From Pseudonocardia petroleophila (GTDB lineage: Bacteria > Actinomycetota > Actinomycetes > Mycobacteriales > Pseudonocardiaceae), in contig NZ_CP060131.1 in assembly GCF_014235185.1 (NCBI RefSeq), positions 441,501 through 505,500 of the forward strand: 64,000 bases of DNA, read 5' to 3'. Of this stretch, positions 43,123-51,697 are shown one piece after another. How positions within the stretch are numbered: the first letter of the stretch is position 1; each line of letters starts with the position of its first letter. The position numbers and the translations under genes were made by a program. The notes under the pieces are model-generated. The model was not told where the DNA came from and searched no databases. It worked only from the letters and a program-made list of their open reading frames with translations.

Positions 43123-43563
43123 GTGTCCGATCTGGACTCCCCCCACCCCGCCGAGACGCTCGACGGGGTGTCCACCGTGGAGGTCCGGACCTCGGCCAGC
43201 GCGGCGCTGATCCCGACCATCCGCGCCGTCGCCTCCGATCTCGCCGCGCGCGCCGACTTCGACCTCGACGCCATCTCCGACCTGCGGATGGCCGTCGACG
43301 AGGCGTGCGCCACGCTCGTCGACGTCGCCGCCCCCCGCTCGGTCCTGCACTGCACCTTCCACGTCCGCGTCGACGGCATCGAGGTGCGCGCCGAGGTCGA
43401 GGTCGGCGAGCCGAGCTCCTCCGTGTCCACCGACACGTTCGGCTGGCGGGTCCTGCAGACCCTCGCCGACGACGTCGACGTCCTGTCCGCGCCCGGTGTC
43501 GACGGCGGGCGTCCGACGGTCGGCATCCGGTTGGACAAGCTCGCCGGCGACCCACCCCGGTGA
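43123..43563 (+). CDS. rsbW: Anti-sigma factor / serine kinase (RsbW-like)
   Basis: A 146-residue GHKL-fold protein with the N-box DLRMAVDEACATLVDV and a short G-region (FGWRVLQTLADDV). RsbW proteins bind the sigma factor in unstressed cells and phosphorylate the STAS antagonist. Its stop overlaps the sigma-factor GTG by four bases, ensuring near-equal synthesis of kinase and sigma. A SigB-type promoter precedes it. Confidence 0.88.
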   Translation: MSDLDSPHPAETLDGVSTVEVRTSASAALIPTIRAVASDLAARADFDLDAISDLRMAVDEACATLVDVAAPRSVLHCTFHVRVDGIEVRAEVEVGEPSSSVSTDTFGWRVLQTLADDVDVLSAPGVDGGRPTVGIRLDKLAGDPPR

Positions 43564-44339
43564 CCAGGGGCGATTCCGAGTACGGCCATCTGGCACCCCT
43601 GCTGGAGCGGTACGCCTCACTGCCTGCCGACGACCCGGCCCGCGAGCGCCTGCGCGACGAGCTGGTCACCGGTTTCCTGCCCGTGGCCCAGCACATCGCC
43701 CGGCGCTTCGCGCACCGCGGCGAGCCCCTCGACGACCTGGTCCAGGTCGCGACCGTGGGCCTGATCAACGCCGTCGACCGCTTCTCCCCCGACCGCGGCT
43801 CCGACTTCTTCTCCTTCGCCGTGCCCACGATCAGCGGCGAGGTGCGGCGGCACTTCCGCGACCTGGGCTGGTCGATGCGGGTGCCGAGGCGGCTCAAGGA
43901 CCTGCACGTGTCGATCAACGGCGCCGTGTCGCACCTCGCCCAGGAGATCGGGCGCGCCCCGCGGCCCAGCGAGATCGCCCAGCACCTCGGCATCTCCGTC
44001 TCCGACGTCCTGGAGGGGCTGGAGGCCTCGGAGGTCTACCGCAGCTCCTCGCTCGACGAGATGCTGTCCTCCGACGCCGGCAGCGCCACGGTGGGCGAGC
44101 TCGTCGGCGAGGCCGACGCCGAGCTCGCCCGCGTCGACTTCATGCAGGCCCTGCGGCCGGTCATGAGCGAGCTGCCCGAGCGCGAGCGCACGATCGTGCT
44201 GCTGCGGTTCTTCGGCAACCGCACGCAGACCCAGATCGCGGAGGAGGTCGGGATCTCGCAGATGCACGTCTCGCGCCTGCTCTCCCAGACCCTCGACCGG
44301 CTGCGCAGCCGGCTCGACCCCGACACCCGCGTCGGCTGA
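43560..44339 (+). CDS. SigB/SigF-family stress sigma factor
   Basis: A 259-residue group 3 sigma-70 protein: region 2 (DDLVQVATVGLINAVDRF, FFSFAVPTISGEVRRHFRD), region 3 (LAQEIGRAPRPSEIAQHLG) and region 4 (LPERERTIVLLRFFGNRTQTQIAEEVG, then ISQMHVSRLLSQTL). It directs RNA polymerase to stress promoters when released from RsbW. It is the last gene of its operon. Naming as SigB or SigF depends on the genus, so no symbol is given. Confidence 0.93.
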   Translation: MTRGDSEYGHLAPLLERYASLPADDPARERLRDELVTGFLPVAQHIARRFAHRGEPLDDLVQVATVGLINAVDRFSPDRGSDFFSFAVPTISGEVRRHFRDLGWSMRVPRRLKDLHVSINGAVSHLAQEIGRAPRPSEIAQHLGISVSDVLEGLEASEVYRSSSLDEMLSSDAGSATVGELVGEADAELARVDFMQALRPVMSELPERERTIVLLRFFGNRTQTQIAEEVGISQMHVSRLLSQTLDRLRSRLDPDTRVG

Positions 44340-44366
44340 CGACCCGTGATCGGCCAGGATGGCTCC

Positions 44367-45563
44367 ATGCAACCCGAGCACGTGCTGGTGGTGGGAGCGG
44401 GGCTGGGCGGGCTGCGCACGGCGGAGCAGCTGCGGGCCGCCGGTCACCAGGGCCGGATCAGCCTCGTCGGCGCGGAGTCGCACGCGCCCTACGACCGGCC
44501 GCCGCTGTCCAAGCAGGTCCTCACCGGCGACTGGGAGCCGGAGAAGGTCGTGCTCCGCGACGTCGACGCGCTCGGTGAGCTCGGCGTGCGCGCCCACCTC
44601 GGCACGGCCGCGGTCGCGCTGCGCCACGGCGAGCGCGGCTCGATCGAGCTCGAGCTCTCCGACGGGTCCACGCTGCACGGCGACGCGGTCGTCGTCGCGA
44701 CCGGGCTGGTGGCGCGCACCCTGCCCGGGCAGCCCGCCACGGCGTTCACCCTGCGCACCCTCGACGACTCGCTCGCCCTGCGCGCCGCACTGGGGTCCGC
44801 GTCCTCGCTGCTGGTGGTCGGGGGCGGGTTCATCGGGGCCGAGGTCGCCAGCGCGGCTCTGGGGCGCGGGATCGCGGTCACCGTGCTGGAGGCCGCGGCC
44901 GTCCCCGCCGAGCGCGCGCTCGGCCCGGTGCTGGGCGGGGTCGCCGCGCGGCTGATGACCGAGGCGGGCGTCGACCTGCGCACCGGCACGTCGCTCACCG
45001 GGTTCGTCGACGGCGGCGTCGGGCTCGCCGACGGCACGGAGCTCACCGCCGACGTGGTGGTCGTCGGCGTCGGCGGCGCGCCGGAGCTGGACTGGCTCGC
45101 GACCGGCCGCACCCTCGACGTCGCGGACGGGCTGGCCTGCGGGCCCACCGGGCGCGTGCACGGACTGCCCGGGGTGTGGGCGGTCGGCGACGTCGCCGCG
45201 TGGGACGGGCACCGCACCGAGCACTGGACCAGCGCGGGCGACCAGGCCGCCGCGGTGGCCCACGACATCCTCGGCGTCGACCCGCCGCCGTCGACCGTGC
45301 CGTACTTCTGGTCCGACCAGTTCGGGCTCAAGATCCAGCTCGTCGGGCACCCGACCGCCGACGCCGAGGTGCTGCCGCTGCTCGGCGCGGGCCTCGACGG
45401 CGGCGCGATCCGGGGCACCGTGGCCGGCTACCTGGTCGGCGACCGGCTGGTGGCCGTCGCCGGGTTCGGCGCGGCCCGCCACGTGGCCCGCTACCGGGCA
45501 CTGGTCGCCGACGGCGCCGACCGGGCCGCGGCGCTCGAGCTCGCCGCCGCGCAGCGCTCCTAG
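44367..45563 (+). CDS. FAD-dependent ferredoxin reductase-type oxidoreductase
   Basis: A 398-residue protein of the rubredoxin/ferredoxin-NAD(P)+ reductase family. It has an FAD motif VVGAGLGGLRTAEQLRAAG, YDRPPLSKQVLTG, the NAD(P) motif VVGGGFIGAEVASAALG, and WAVGDVAAW. A C-terminal reductase domain follows (YFWSDQFGLKIQLVG). It passes electrons from NAD(P)H to a ferredoxin, often for P450s or dioxygenases; no such partner is adjacent. Its end overlaps the convergent DUF3618 gene by four bases. Confidence 0.88.
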   Translation: MQPEHVLVVGAGLGGLRTAEQLRAAGHQGRISLVGAESHAPYDRPPLSKQVLTGDWEPEKVVLRDVDALGELGVRAHLGTAAVALRHGERGSIELELSDGSTLHGDAVVVATGLVARTLPGQPATAFTLRTLDDSLALRAALGSASSLLVVGGGFIGAEVASAALGRGIAVTVLEAAAVPAERALGPVLGGVAARLMTEAGVDLRTGTSLTGFVDGGVGLADGTELTADVVVVGVGGAPELDWLATGRTLDVADGLACGPTGRVHGLPGVWAVGDVAAWDGHRTEHWTSAGDQAAAVAHDILGVDPPPSTVPYFWSDQFGLKIQLVGHPTADAEVLPLLGAGLDGGAIRGTVAGYLVGDRLVAVAGFGAARHVARYRALVADGADRAAALELAAAQRS

Positions 45564-45781
45564 CTGAAGAGCTTCTTCAGGATCGCGACGCCCACGAGCG
45601 CGCCGACCGCGATCAGGCCGTACTTGATCCTGGGGTCGGCGAGCTTGCTCTGCACCGCCTGCTTGCCCTGGTCGGCGAACCGCTTCGGGCTCGCCTTCTC
45701 GCCGAGGGCGTCGAGGCTGTCGGCGAGGGCGTCCCTGGCCTTCTCGATCTCACGCTGGATGGTGTCCGGGTCGCGGGCCAC
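45560..45781 (-). CDS. DUF3618 small membrane-anchored protein
   Basis: A 73-residue protein starting ARDPDTIQREIEKARDALADSLDALG, the DUF3618 signature, followed by a basic amphipathic stretch and a C-terminal membrane segment (YGLIAVGALVGVAIL). The family is common in actinobacteria and usually sits near membrane-stress genes; function unknown. RBS AGGAGG precedes GTG 45781. It is divergent from the peroxiredoxin gene with an 81-bp gap. Confidence 0.8.
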   Translation of the reverse strand: MARDPDTIQREIEKARDALADSLDALGEKASPKRFADQGKQAVQSKLADPRIKYGLIAVGALVGVAILKKLFS

Positions 45782-45862
45782 GACGCCTCCTGTGTAGTGC
45801 GGCAGTTGCAGGTCGCCACCGTAGATCACACGCCGTCGGGGCGTCGTGCCAGGATCGCGCGC

Positions 45863-46330
45863 ATGACCAACCGCCTCTCCCCCGGTGACCCCGCGCCGGA
45901 CTTCACCCTCCCCGACGCCGACGGCGAGCCCGTCTCGCTGGCCGACTACCGGGGTCGCCGCGTCGTCGTCTACTTCTACCCGGCCGCCGCCACCCCCGGC
46001 TGCACCACGCAGGCCTGCGACTTCCGCGACAGCCTCGCCGACCTCGGCGACGCCGGGCTCGACGTCGTCGGCATCTCCCCCGACAAGCCCGCCAAGCTCG
46101 CGAAGTTCCGCGACGAGGAGGGCCTGACGTTCCCGCTCCTGTCCGACGAGGACCGCTCGGTGCTCACGGCCTGGGGCGCGTTCGGGGAGAAGACGATGTA
46201 CGGCAAGACCGTCACCGGCGTCATCCGCTCCACCTTCGTCGTCGACGCCGACGGGAAGATCGAGGTGGCGCAGTACAACGTCCGCGCCACCGGCCACGTC
46301 GGCAAGCTGCGGCGGGACCTGAAGGTCTGA
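45863..46330 (+). CDS. bcp: Thiol peroxiredoxin, BCP type
   Basis: A 155-residue BCP/PrxQ-type peroxiredoxin. The peroxidatic Cys47 lies in TPGCTTQACDF, with Cys52 as the resolving Cys, the usual atypical two-Cys arrangement. GVIRSTFVVDADGKI is the conserved C-terminal part. It reduces H2O2 and organic peroxides, probably with thioredoxin. Its place beside the stress-sigma cluster fits an oxidative-stress role. Confidence 0.92.
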   Translation: MTNRLSPGDPAPDFTLPDADGEPVSLADYRGRRVVVYFYPAAATPGCTTQACDFRDSLADLGDAGLDVVGISPDKPAKLAKFRDEEGLTFPLLSDEDRSVLTAWGAFGEKTMYGKTVTGVIRSTFVVDADGKIEVAQYNVRATGHVGKLRRDLKV

Positions 46331-46371
46331 AACCCGGCCCGTGTCGAACGTCGGTTCGATACGCTGGCCGG

Positions 46372-47023
46372 ATGCCTCGCTCCCGGAGCTGGACCGACGA
46401 GCAGCTCACCGCCGCGGTGGCGGCGAGCAGCACGCTGAGCGAGGTGCACGTCCGCCTCGGACTGCGACCCGGCAGGTACGAGGCGATGCGGGCGCACATC
46501 GCCCGCCTCGGGCTCGACGCGTCGCACATCCCGCGGGCCGTCGCCGGCGACACCCGCCGGACCCGGAGGTGGACCGATGCAGACCTCGCCGCAGCGGTCG
46601 CGGAGGGCAGGTCCGTGCACGACGTGCTCCGTCGGCTCGGCTACACGCCCAACGGCGGGCTGTTCCGGAACGTCGTCGCGCACATCCGGCGGCTCGGGCT
46701 CGACACCAGCCACTTCGGCGGTGGGCAGGGATGGGCGAAGGGCCGACGGTTCCCCGACCGGCCGACCCGACCGCTGTCCGAACTGCTGGTGGCCGACTCG
46801 ACGTCGATCTCGTCCAGCCCGGTTGCGTCAGCGCCTCATCACGGAAGGGCTCAAGCCCGCGCACTGCGAGGAGTGCGGTCTGACCGGGTGGAGGGGACGA
46901 CCGCTCCCGCTGGCGCTCGATCACGTCAACGGCGACCACACCGACAACCGGCTGGAGAACCTCCGTATCCTGTGCCCGAACTGCCACGCCATCACCGACA
47001 CCTGGTGCCGGCGAAAGGCCTAG
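46372..47023 (+). pseudogene. HNH endonuclease with tandem HTH repeats, interrupted by a frameshift
   Basis: Two similar HTH-type units come first (SWTDEQLTAAV...LGLDASHI and RWTDADLAAAV...LGLDTSHF), then a linker ending SELLVADST. The HNH domain (CEECGLTGW, LALDHVNGDHTDNRLENLR, CPNCHAITDTW) is read one base later. The shift falls near 46818-46820 (AGCCCGG), where one surplus C breaks the frame between ADSTSISSS and RLRQRLITEG. Homologous proteins carry both parts in one chain, so this is a broken gene, a sequencing error or, less likely, programmed frameshifting. A TACGCT box lies six bases before ATG 46372. Its TAG stop shares its G with the first base of the next tRNA. Confidence 0.8.
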
Positions 47024-47096
47024 CCGGCGTACTCCAACTGGCAGAGAGACGGCGCTTAGAACGCCGCCAGTGCGGGTTCGAATCCCGCCGTCGGCA
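47023..47096 (+). tRNA. Class I tRNA with anticodon UAG, identity uncertain
   Basis: A 74-base cloverleaf: acceptor GCCGGCG/CGTCGGC (one G-U pair), D stem CTC/GAG, anticodon stem CGGCG/CGCCG with loop CTTAGAA (TAG at 47057-47059), 5-base variable loop CCAGT, and T arm GCGGG-TTCGAAT-CCCGC. CCA is not encoded. UAG reads the Leu codon CUA, yet bacterial tRNA-Leu species have a long variable arm, which is absent here. It abuts the HNH gene, with one shared base. It could be a mobile or phage-derived tRNA. Confidence 0.8.
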
Positions 47097-47099
47097 CTC

Positions 47100-47759
47100 C
47101 TACGCGGGCTGCTCGACCGGCGTCCGCCCCGCCACCGGGCGCCGGGCGGCCAGCACCGCGCCCGCCACGCCGAGCAGCCCGCAGACCAGCGAGACCGTCA
47201 GCAGGACCGGGTGCGGGGAGCCGCCGGTGGCCGCGTCGCCCAGCACCACCACGGCGACGGTGCCGGGCAGGATCCCGAGCACCGTGCCCAGCACGTAGGG
47301 CACGAAGCGCACGCCGGAGAGCCCGGCCGCGTAGTTGAGCACCGCGAACGGCACCATCGGGATCAGCCGCAGCGACAGCACGGCGAGCAGCCCGCTGCGG
47401 TCGAGGCGGGCGCGCACCCAGGCCACGCCGCGCCGGTGCGCGTGCCGCTCCACGAACGCGGCCCCGAGCAGGCGCACCAGCCAGAACGCCACCGCCGCCG
47501 CGAGGGTGGTGCCGGCCACGGCCAGCAGCACGCCCGTGACCGAGCCGAACAGCACGCCCGCGGCCACGGTGAACACGGTCCGCGGCACGGGCGTCACCGT
47601 CACCGCGCCGGAGAACAGCACGAACAGCAGCGGCGCCCAGACCCCCGACGCCTCGACGGCCCCGCGCACGTCGGGCAGGCCCGCGGACCGCGCGACGAGC
47701 ACCACGGCGACGGCGGCGGCGAGCACCGCGAGGCCGAGGATCACACGCCGGGGGTTCAC
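47100..47759 (-). CDS. TVP38/TMEM64-family (DedA-like) membrane protein
   Basis: A 219-residue membrane protein with about five segments and the SNARE-associated/VTT core: TPVPRTVFTVAAGVLFGSVTG, then LIPMVPFAVLNYAAGLSGVRFVPYVLGT (key RLIPMVPFAVLNY). Relatives act as lipid scramblases or in membrane homeostasis. A TACCGT box six bases before GTG 47759 supports that start. It ends four bases from the tRNA, on the other strand. Confidence 0.88.
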   Translation of the reverse strand: MNPRRVILGLAVLAAAVAVVLVARSAGLPDVRGAVEASGVWAPLLFVLFSGAVTVTPVPRTVFTVAAGVLFGSVTGVLLAVAGTTLAAAVAFWLVRLLGAAFVERHAHRRGVAWVRARLDRSGLLAVLSLRLIPMVPFAVLNYAAGLSGVRFVPYVLGTVLGILPGTVAVVVLGDAATGGSPHPVLLTVSLVCGLLGVAGAVLAARRPVAGRTPVEQPA

Positions 47760-47865
47760 GACACGACGGTACCGGCGTCCGGACCCCGCCCGGTGCGGCG
47801 GGTGACGCACGCCCCGTCCGGTCACCCGGCGGCCACCCGCCGGCCATCCCGCTACCGTGACGGCC

Positions 47866-48273
47866 GTGACGACTGCACCCGAACCCGTGGACCTCGACCT
47901 CGATCCGGACGGACTCGCGGTGCGCCGCGAGGTGCTCGGCCCGGAGTACGTCGACGCCGCGCTCGCCCGCGCCGACGCCACCACGGCCGCCTTCCAGGAG
48001 ATGATCACCGAGTACGCCTGGGGCCACATCTGGACCCGCCCCGGCATCGACCGCCGGATGCGCAGCGCCGTCACCCTCACCGCGCTCGTCGCGCACGGCC
48101 ACCTCGCCGAGCTGGAGCTGCACCTGCGCGCGGCCCTGCGCAACGGGCTCAGCCGGGAGGAGATCGTCGAGGTGCTGCTGCAGACCGCGATCTACTGCGG
48201 CGTGCCGGCGGCGAACTCGGCGTTCGGGGTGGCCCGCCGGGTGCTGGCCGAGGAGCAGGCGCCGGAAGGGTGA
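47866..48273 (+). CDS. pcaC: 4-carboxymuconolactone decarboxylase
   Basis: A 135-residue PcaC. RREVLGPEYVDAAL, ITEYAWGHIWTRPGIDRRMR and the C-terminal EVLLQTAIYCGVPAANSAF are typical. It decarboxylates gamma-carboxymuconolactone to the beta-ketoadipate enol-lactone, two steps after PcaHG. It is detached from the pobA-pcaHG operon by 40 kb, and pcaB, pcaD and pcaIJ are not in this window. GTG 47866 lies seven bases after a TACCGT box; GTG 47857 would overlap that box. Confidence 0.9.
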   Translation: MTTAPEPVDLDLDPDGLAVRREVLGPEYVDAALARADATTAAFQEMITEYAWGHIWTRPGIDRRMRSAVTLTALVAHGHLAELELHLRAALRNGLSREEIVEVLLQTAIYCGVPAANSAFGVARRVLAEEQAPEG

Positions 48274-48292
48274 TCCGGCGGTGGCGCTCGGG

Positions 48293-48886
48293 TCAGTCGG
48301 AGAGCGCCTGCAGGTGCGGGACGAGCGCGGCGAGGGCCAGCGCCCGGTGCGAGGCCGCGTCCTTCTCGTCGGGGCTCAGCTCGGCAGACGTCCGGTCGGA
48401 GCCGTCGGGCACGAAGACCGGGTCGTAGCCGAACCCGTTGGTGCCGCGCGGCGCGCGGGCGATCGTGCCGGTCCACTCGCCGTGCACCACGGTCTCGGTG
48501 CCCCCGGGCACGACCAGGGCGGCGGCGCACACGAACGCCGCGCCGCGCCGGTCGTCGGGCACGTCACCGAGCTGGGCGAGCAGCAGCTCCAGGTTCGCGA
48601 CGTCGTCGCCGTGGCGCCCGCTCCACCGCGCCGACAGCACGCCGGGCATGCCGTTGAGGGCGTCGACGGCGAGGCCGGAGTCGTCGGCCACCGACGTCAG
48701 ACCGGTGGCCTCGGCGGCGTCGCGGGCCTTGGCCAGCGCGTTCTCCGCGAAGGTCGCACCGGTCTCCGGGGCGTCGGGGAACTCGGGGACGTCGGCGAGC
48801 CCGACGATCTCGAAGCCGGACAGCATCCGCCGCAGCTCGACGAGCTTGCCGGCGTTGCGCGTGGCGAGCAGGATCCGCGCGCTCAC
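48293..48886 (-). CDS. rdgB: Non-canonical purine NTP pyrophosphatase (RdgB/HAM1)
   Basis: A 197-residue ITPase. [17 protein letters not shown] at the N-terminus, [22 protein letters not shown] and [14 protein letters not shown] are family motifs. It removes dITP and XTP from the nucleotide pool. GTG 48886 overlaps the rph stop by four bases; rph-rdgB is a conserved pair in actinobacteria. Confidence 0.95.
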   Translation of the reverse strand: MSARILLATRNAGKLVELRRMLSGFEIVGLADVPEFPDAPETGATFAENALAKARDAAEATGLTSVADDSGLAVDALNGMPGVLSARWSGRHGDDVANLELLLAQLGDVPDDRRGAAFVCAAALVVPGGTETVVHGEWTGTIARAPRGTNGFGYDPVFVPDGSDRTSAELSPDEKDAASHRALALAALVPHLQALSD

Positions 48887-49629
48887 TTCGGGAGCTCTCC
48901 GGGGTACGGCGCGGCGAGCGCCTCGGCCTGCAGCGCGCACAGCCGCTCGATGCCGCCGAGCGCGGAGTCGAGCATCGCGTCGAGGGTCTTCCGGCTGAAC
49001 GTGGCGCCCTCACCGGTGCCCTGGACCTCGATCAGCGTGCCCCGGTCGGTCGCGACGACGTTCGTGTCGACCTCGGCGCGGGAGTCCTCCGCGTAGGGCA
49101 GGTCGAGGCGGACGCGCCCGTCCACCACCCCGACGCTGACGGCCGCGACCTGGCAGGACAGCGGCTGCGGGTCGGCGAGGCGCCCGTGCGCGCCGAGCCA
49201 GGTGACGGCGTCGGCGAGCGCGACGTAGGCGCCGGTGATGGCCGCGGTGCGGGTACCGCCGTCGGCCTGCAGGACGTCGCAGTCGAGCGCGATGGTGTTC
49301 TCGCCCAGCGCCTTGAGGTCGATGCAGGCCCGCAGCGAGCGGCCGATGAGCCGGCTGATCTCGTGCGTGCGCCCGCCGACGCGCCCCTTGACGGACTCGC
49401 GGTCGCTGCGGGTGTGCGTGGCCGAGGGCAGCATCGCGTACTCCGCGGTGAGCCAGCCCAGGCCCGAACCGGTGCGCCAGCGCGGGACGCCGGCGGTGAC
49501 GCTGGCCGCGCAGAGCACCTTCGTGCCCCCGAACTCGACGAGCACGGAGCCCGCCGGGTGCGCCTGGAAGCCGCGGGTCAGCGTCACCGGGCGCAGTTCG
49601 TCGTCGGTCCTGCCATCGAGTCGGTTCAC
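48883..49629 (-). CDS. rph: Ribonuclease PH
   Basis: A 248-residue RNase PH with [43 protein letters not shown] and the catalytic [22 protein letters not shown] (key [12 protein letters not shown]). It trims tRNA 3' ends with phosphate. A TAGGGT box seven bases before GTG 49629 points to a leaderless transcript carrying rph-rdgB. Confidence 0.95.
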   Translation of the reverse strand: MNRLDGRTDDELRPVTLTRGFQAHPAGSVLVEFGGTKVLCAASVTAGVPRWRTGSGLGWLTAEYAMLPSATHTRSDRESVKGRVGGRTHEISRLIGRSLRACIDLKALGENTIALDCDVLQADGGTRTAAITGAYVALADAVTWLGAHGRLADPQPLSCQVAAVSVGVVDGRVRLDLPYAEDSRAEVDTNVVATDRGTLIEVQGTGEGATFSRKTLDAMLDSALGGIERLCALQAEALAAPYPGELPK

Positions 49630-49692
49630 GCAGGACACCCTATGCGGGACCCGGTCACGCCCGTCTCACCGCCGTTCGTGTGAGATGTCCGG

Positions 49693-50169
49693 ATGTACAC
49701 CGTCGCGGGTCTGCCGCTGCACCCGTTGATCGTCCACGCCGTCGTGGTGCTGCTGCCGCTGGCGACGGTCGGCACACTGGCCGCCGCGGCGCTGCCGGCG
49801 TGGCGGCGCGCGCTCGCGATCCCGACGCTGCTGGTGGCGCTGGCCGGGGCGGTCGCGGTGCCGCTGGCGTCGTCGAGCGGGTGGCGGCTGCGGTCCACGA
49901 TGGGCGGCGGCAGCCCGCTGGTGGCCGAGCACGCCGCACGCGCGTCGTTCCTGCTGCCGGCGGCCGTGCTGTTCGTCGCCCTGCTCGCCGCGGTGGTGTT
50001 CGCCGACCGGCGGGTGCCGGTGGCGGCGGGCGGCCACGCCGGGCCCGCACCGGCGTCCGCGTCCCGGCTCGCGGCCGGGCTGGCGGTCGCCGCCGCGGTC
50101 GTCGGGGTGGTCGTGACCGCGCTGGTGGTGTGGATCGGCCACGCGGGGGCGTCGGCCGTCTGGTCCTAG
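49693..50169 (+). CDS. DUF2231 membrane protein
   Basis: A 158-residue protein with four membrane segments. The opening VAGLPLHPLIVHAVVVLLPLA, with its paired His, is typical of DUF2231, a family sometimes linked to haem or redox handling but not assigned. It is divergent from rph and converges on the MBL hydrolase gene with a four-base overlap, so it looks like a single-gene insertion into the rph-murI block. Confidence 0.78.
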   Translation: MYTVAGLPLHPLIVHAVVVLLPLATVGTLAAAALPAWRRALAIPTLLVALAGAVAVPLASSSGWRLRSTMGGGSPLVAEHAARASFLLPAAVLFVALLAAVVFADRRVPVAAGGHAGPAPASASRLAAGLAVAAAVVGVVVTALVVWIGHAGASAVWS

Positions 50170-50939
50170 ACCGCGTAGCCCGCGTCGGCGGCGACGACCT
50201 CGACCGGCCCGCCGAACGCCGCCTTCGCCTCGGCCGCGAGCTCCGCGGCGTCGAACCAGGGCGGGCAGTGCGTGAGCAGCAGGCGTCCGACGCCCGCGGC
50301 CGCGGCGTGCTCTCCCGCCTGGCGCCCGGACAGGTGCACGCCGGGCGGCGGCTCCGTCCACGACGACGTGACGTGCGGCCAGGTGGCCTCGCAGAGCAGG
50401 ACGTCGGCGCCGCGGGCGAGCTCGACGAGGGCGTCGGTCGGGCCGGTGTCACCGCTGTAGACGAGGCTGCGCCCGGCGTGCTCGACGCGCAGCGCGTAGG
50501 CCTCGCAGGGGTGGTCGACGGCCGCGGTGCGCAACAGCACGTCGCCGATCGCGGTCTCGGCGACGTGCGGGCGGAAGTCGAACGCGTCGGTGAGGTCGGT
50601 GCCGGCGCGCTCGGCGGCGTCGGGGGCGTAGGCGGCGGCGAAGCGGTCGGGCGCCTCGCGGGGGGCGAACACCGGCAGCCTCCCGGCGTCGACGGGCGGG
50701 AACGGGTGGTAGCGGCGGTGCACGACGAGCGCGGTGAAGTCGGCGCAGTGGTCGGGGTGCAGGTGGGAGAACGCCACGGCGTCGAGGCGCCACGGGTCGA
50801 GGTGGCGCTGCAGCGCGCCGAAGGTGCCGTTGCCGAGGTCGAGGGCGAGCCGGACGTCGCCCGCCTCCACGAGGTACCCCGACGCGGGCGAGTACGGCCC
50901 GGGGCCGCTGCCCGAGCAGCCCAGCACGACCAGACGCAT
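50166..50939 (-). CDS. Metallo-beta-lactamase-fold hydrolase (Rv1339-like)
   Basis: A 257-residue MBL-fold protein. Metal motifs are SHLHPDHCADF, HPCEAYALR, SGDTGPTDALVELA and THCPPW. It has the same neighbours as mycobacterial Rv1339 (murI on one side, rph on the other), a protein reported to act as a cyclic-AMP phosphodiesterase; the same role is inferred here. A TAGCGT box seven bases before ATG 50939 supports the start. Confidence 0.85.
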   Translation of the reverse strand: MRLVVLGCSGSGPGPYSPASGYLVEAGDVRLALDLGNGTFGALQRHLDPWRLDAVAFSHLHPDHCADFTALVVHRRYHPFPPVDAGRLPVFAPREAPDRFAAAYAPDAAERAGTDLTDAFDFRPHVAETAIGDVLLRTAAVDHPCEAYALRVEHAGRSLVYSGDTGPTDALVELARGADVLLCEATWPHVTSSWTEPPPGVHLSGRQAGEHAAAAGVGRLLLTHCPPWFDAAELAAEAKAAFGGPVEVVAADAGYAV

Positions 50940-50949
50940 GGCCGTCACG

Positions 50950-51342
50950 CTAACGCGACCGGGTGCGCCGCAGCCACCACAGGCCGATCAGGGGCAGCAC
51001 GAGCGGGATGTAGCCGTAGCCCCGCCCGAACTCCGACCACACCGTGTCGTCCGGGAAGTCGCCCGCGTCGAACACCGACAGCGCCCCGACGACGAGCACC
51101 CCGGCCAGCTCGAACCCGACGGCCCCCCAGGCCAGGCGACGCGCACCGGGCCCGCTGCGGGCGAGCCCGACCGTCGCGAGGATGTAGACGACGCCCGCGA
51201 GCGCGGAGAGCAGGTAGGGCAGCGGGGCCTCGGAGAACCGGGTGGCGATCTGCACGCCCGCGCGGGCCGTCGCCGACAGCGCGAAGATCCCGTAGACGGT
51301 GATCAGCAGGCGCCCGAAGCCGCTCGACGTGCGCTCAGGCAC
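50950..51342 (-). CDS. Small membrane protein (four segments)
   Basis: A 130-residue protein with four hydrophobic segments (starting LLITVYGIFALSATARAG) and a basic C-terminus (WWLRRTRSR). It resembles small actinobacterial DUF3817-like membrane proteins, but I would not name the family. GTG 51342 overlaps the end of the next small membrane gene by eight bases, so it is part of the murI-MFS run. Confidence 0.65.
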   Translation of the reverse strand: MPERTSSGFGRLLITVYGIFALSATARAGVQIATRFSEAPLPYLLSALAGVVYILATVGLARSGPGARRLAWGAVGFELAGVLVVGALSVFDAGDFPDDTVWSEFGRGYGYIPLVLPLIGLWWLRRTRSR

Positions 51343-51697
51343 CGGCGTCCCACAACCCCTGGAGCCGGACGACCGCGACCGCGGTGCCGATCGCGCCCGC
51401 GGCGACGACGGCGCCGCCCCAGCGCGTCGGCTCGGCCGTGGCGAACTGGGTGGCGATCGGCAGCACGCACACCGACACCACGAGGTAGATCAGGAACGTC
51501 GAGGTCTCCGGCAGCTCGACGCCGGAGAACACCCGCACCGCCGCGATCGCCGCCTGCACGGCGAGCAGCGCGACGACCCCGGCGACGGCCAGTCGGGTCC
51601 AGCGGTCGGGCGGGCGGTTCAGCACGGTGGTGACGAGGCCGTACACGGCGAGCGCACCCAGCGCCACCACCACGACCAGCACGAGCGCGTCGATCAC
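51335..51697 (-). CDS. Small membrane protein (four segments)
   Basis: A 120-residue protein of mostly hydrophobic residues in four segments, with one charged loop (LNRPPDRWTRLA). No family recognised. Its GTG overlaps the MFS stop by four bases and its end overlaps the following small membrane gene, so all are translated together. Confidence 0.65.
   Translation of the reverse strand: MIDALVLVVVVALGALAVYGLVTTVLNRPPDRWTRLAVAGVVALLAVQAAIAAVRVFSGVELPETSTFLIYLVVSVCVLPIATQFATAEPTRWGGAVVAAGAIGTAVAVVRLQGLWDAGA

Noticed and set aside
47023..47096. Amber suppressor tRNA
   Set aside because: The anticodon is UAG, which pairs with CUA. A suppressor of UAG stops would need anticodon CUA.
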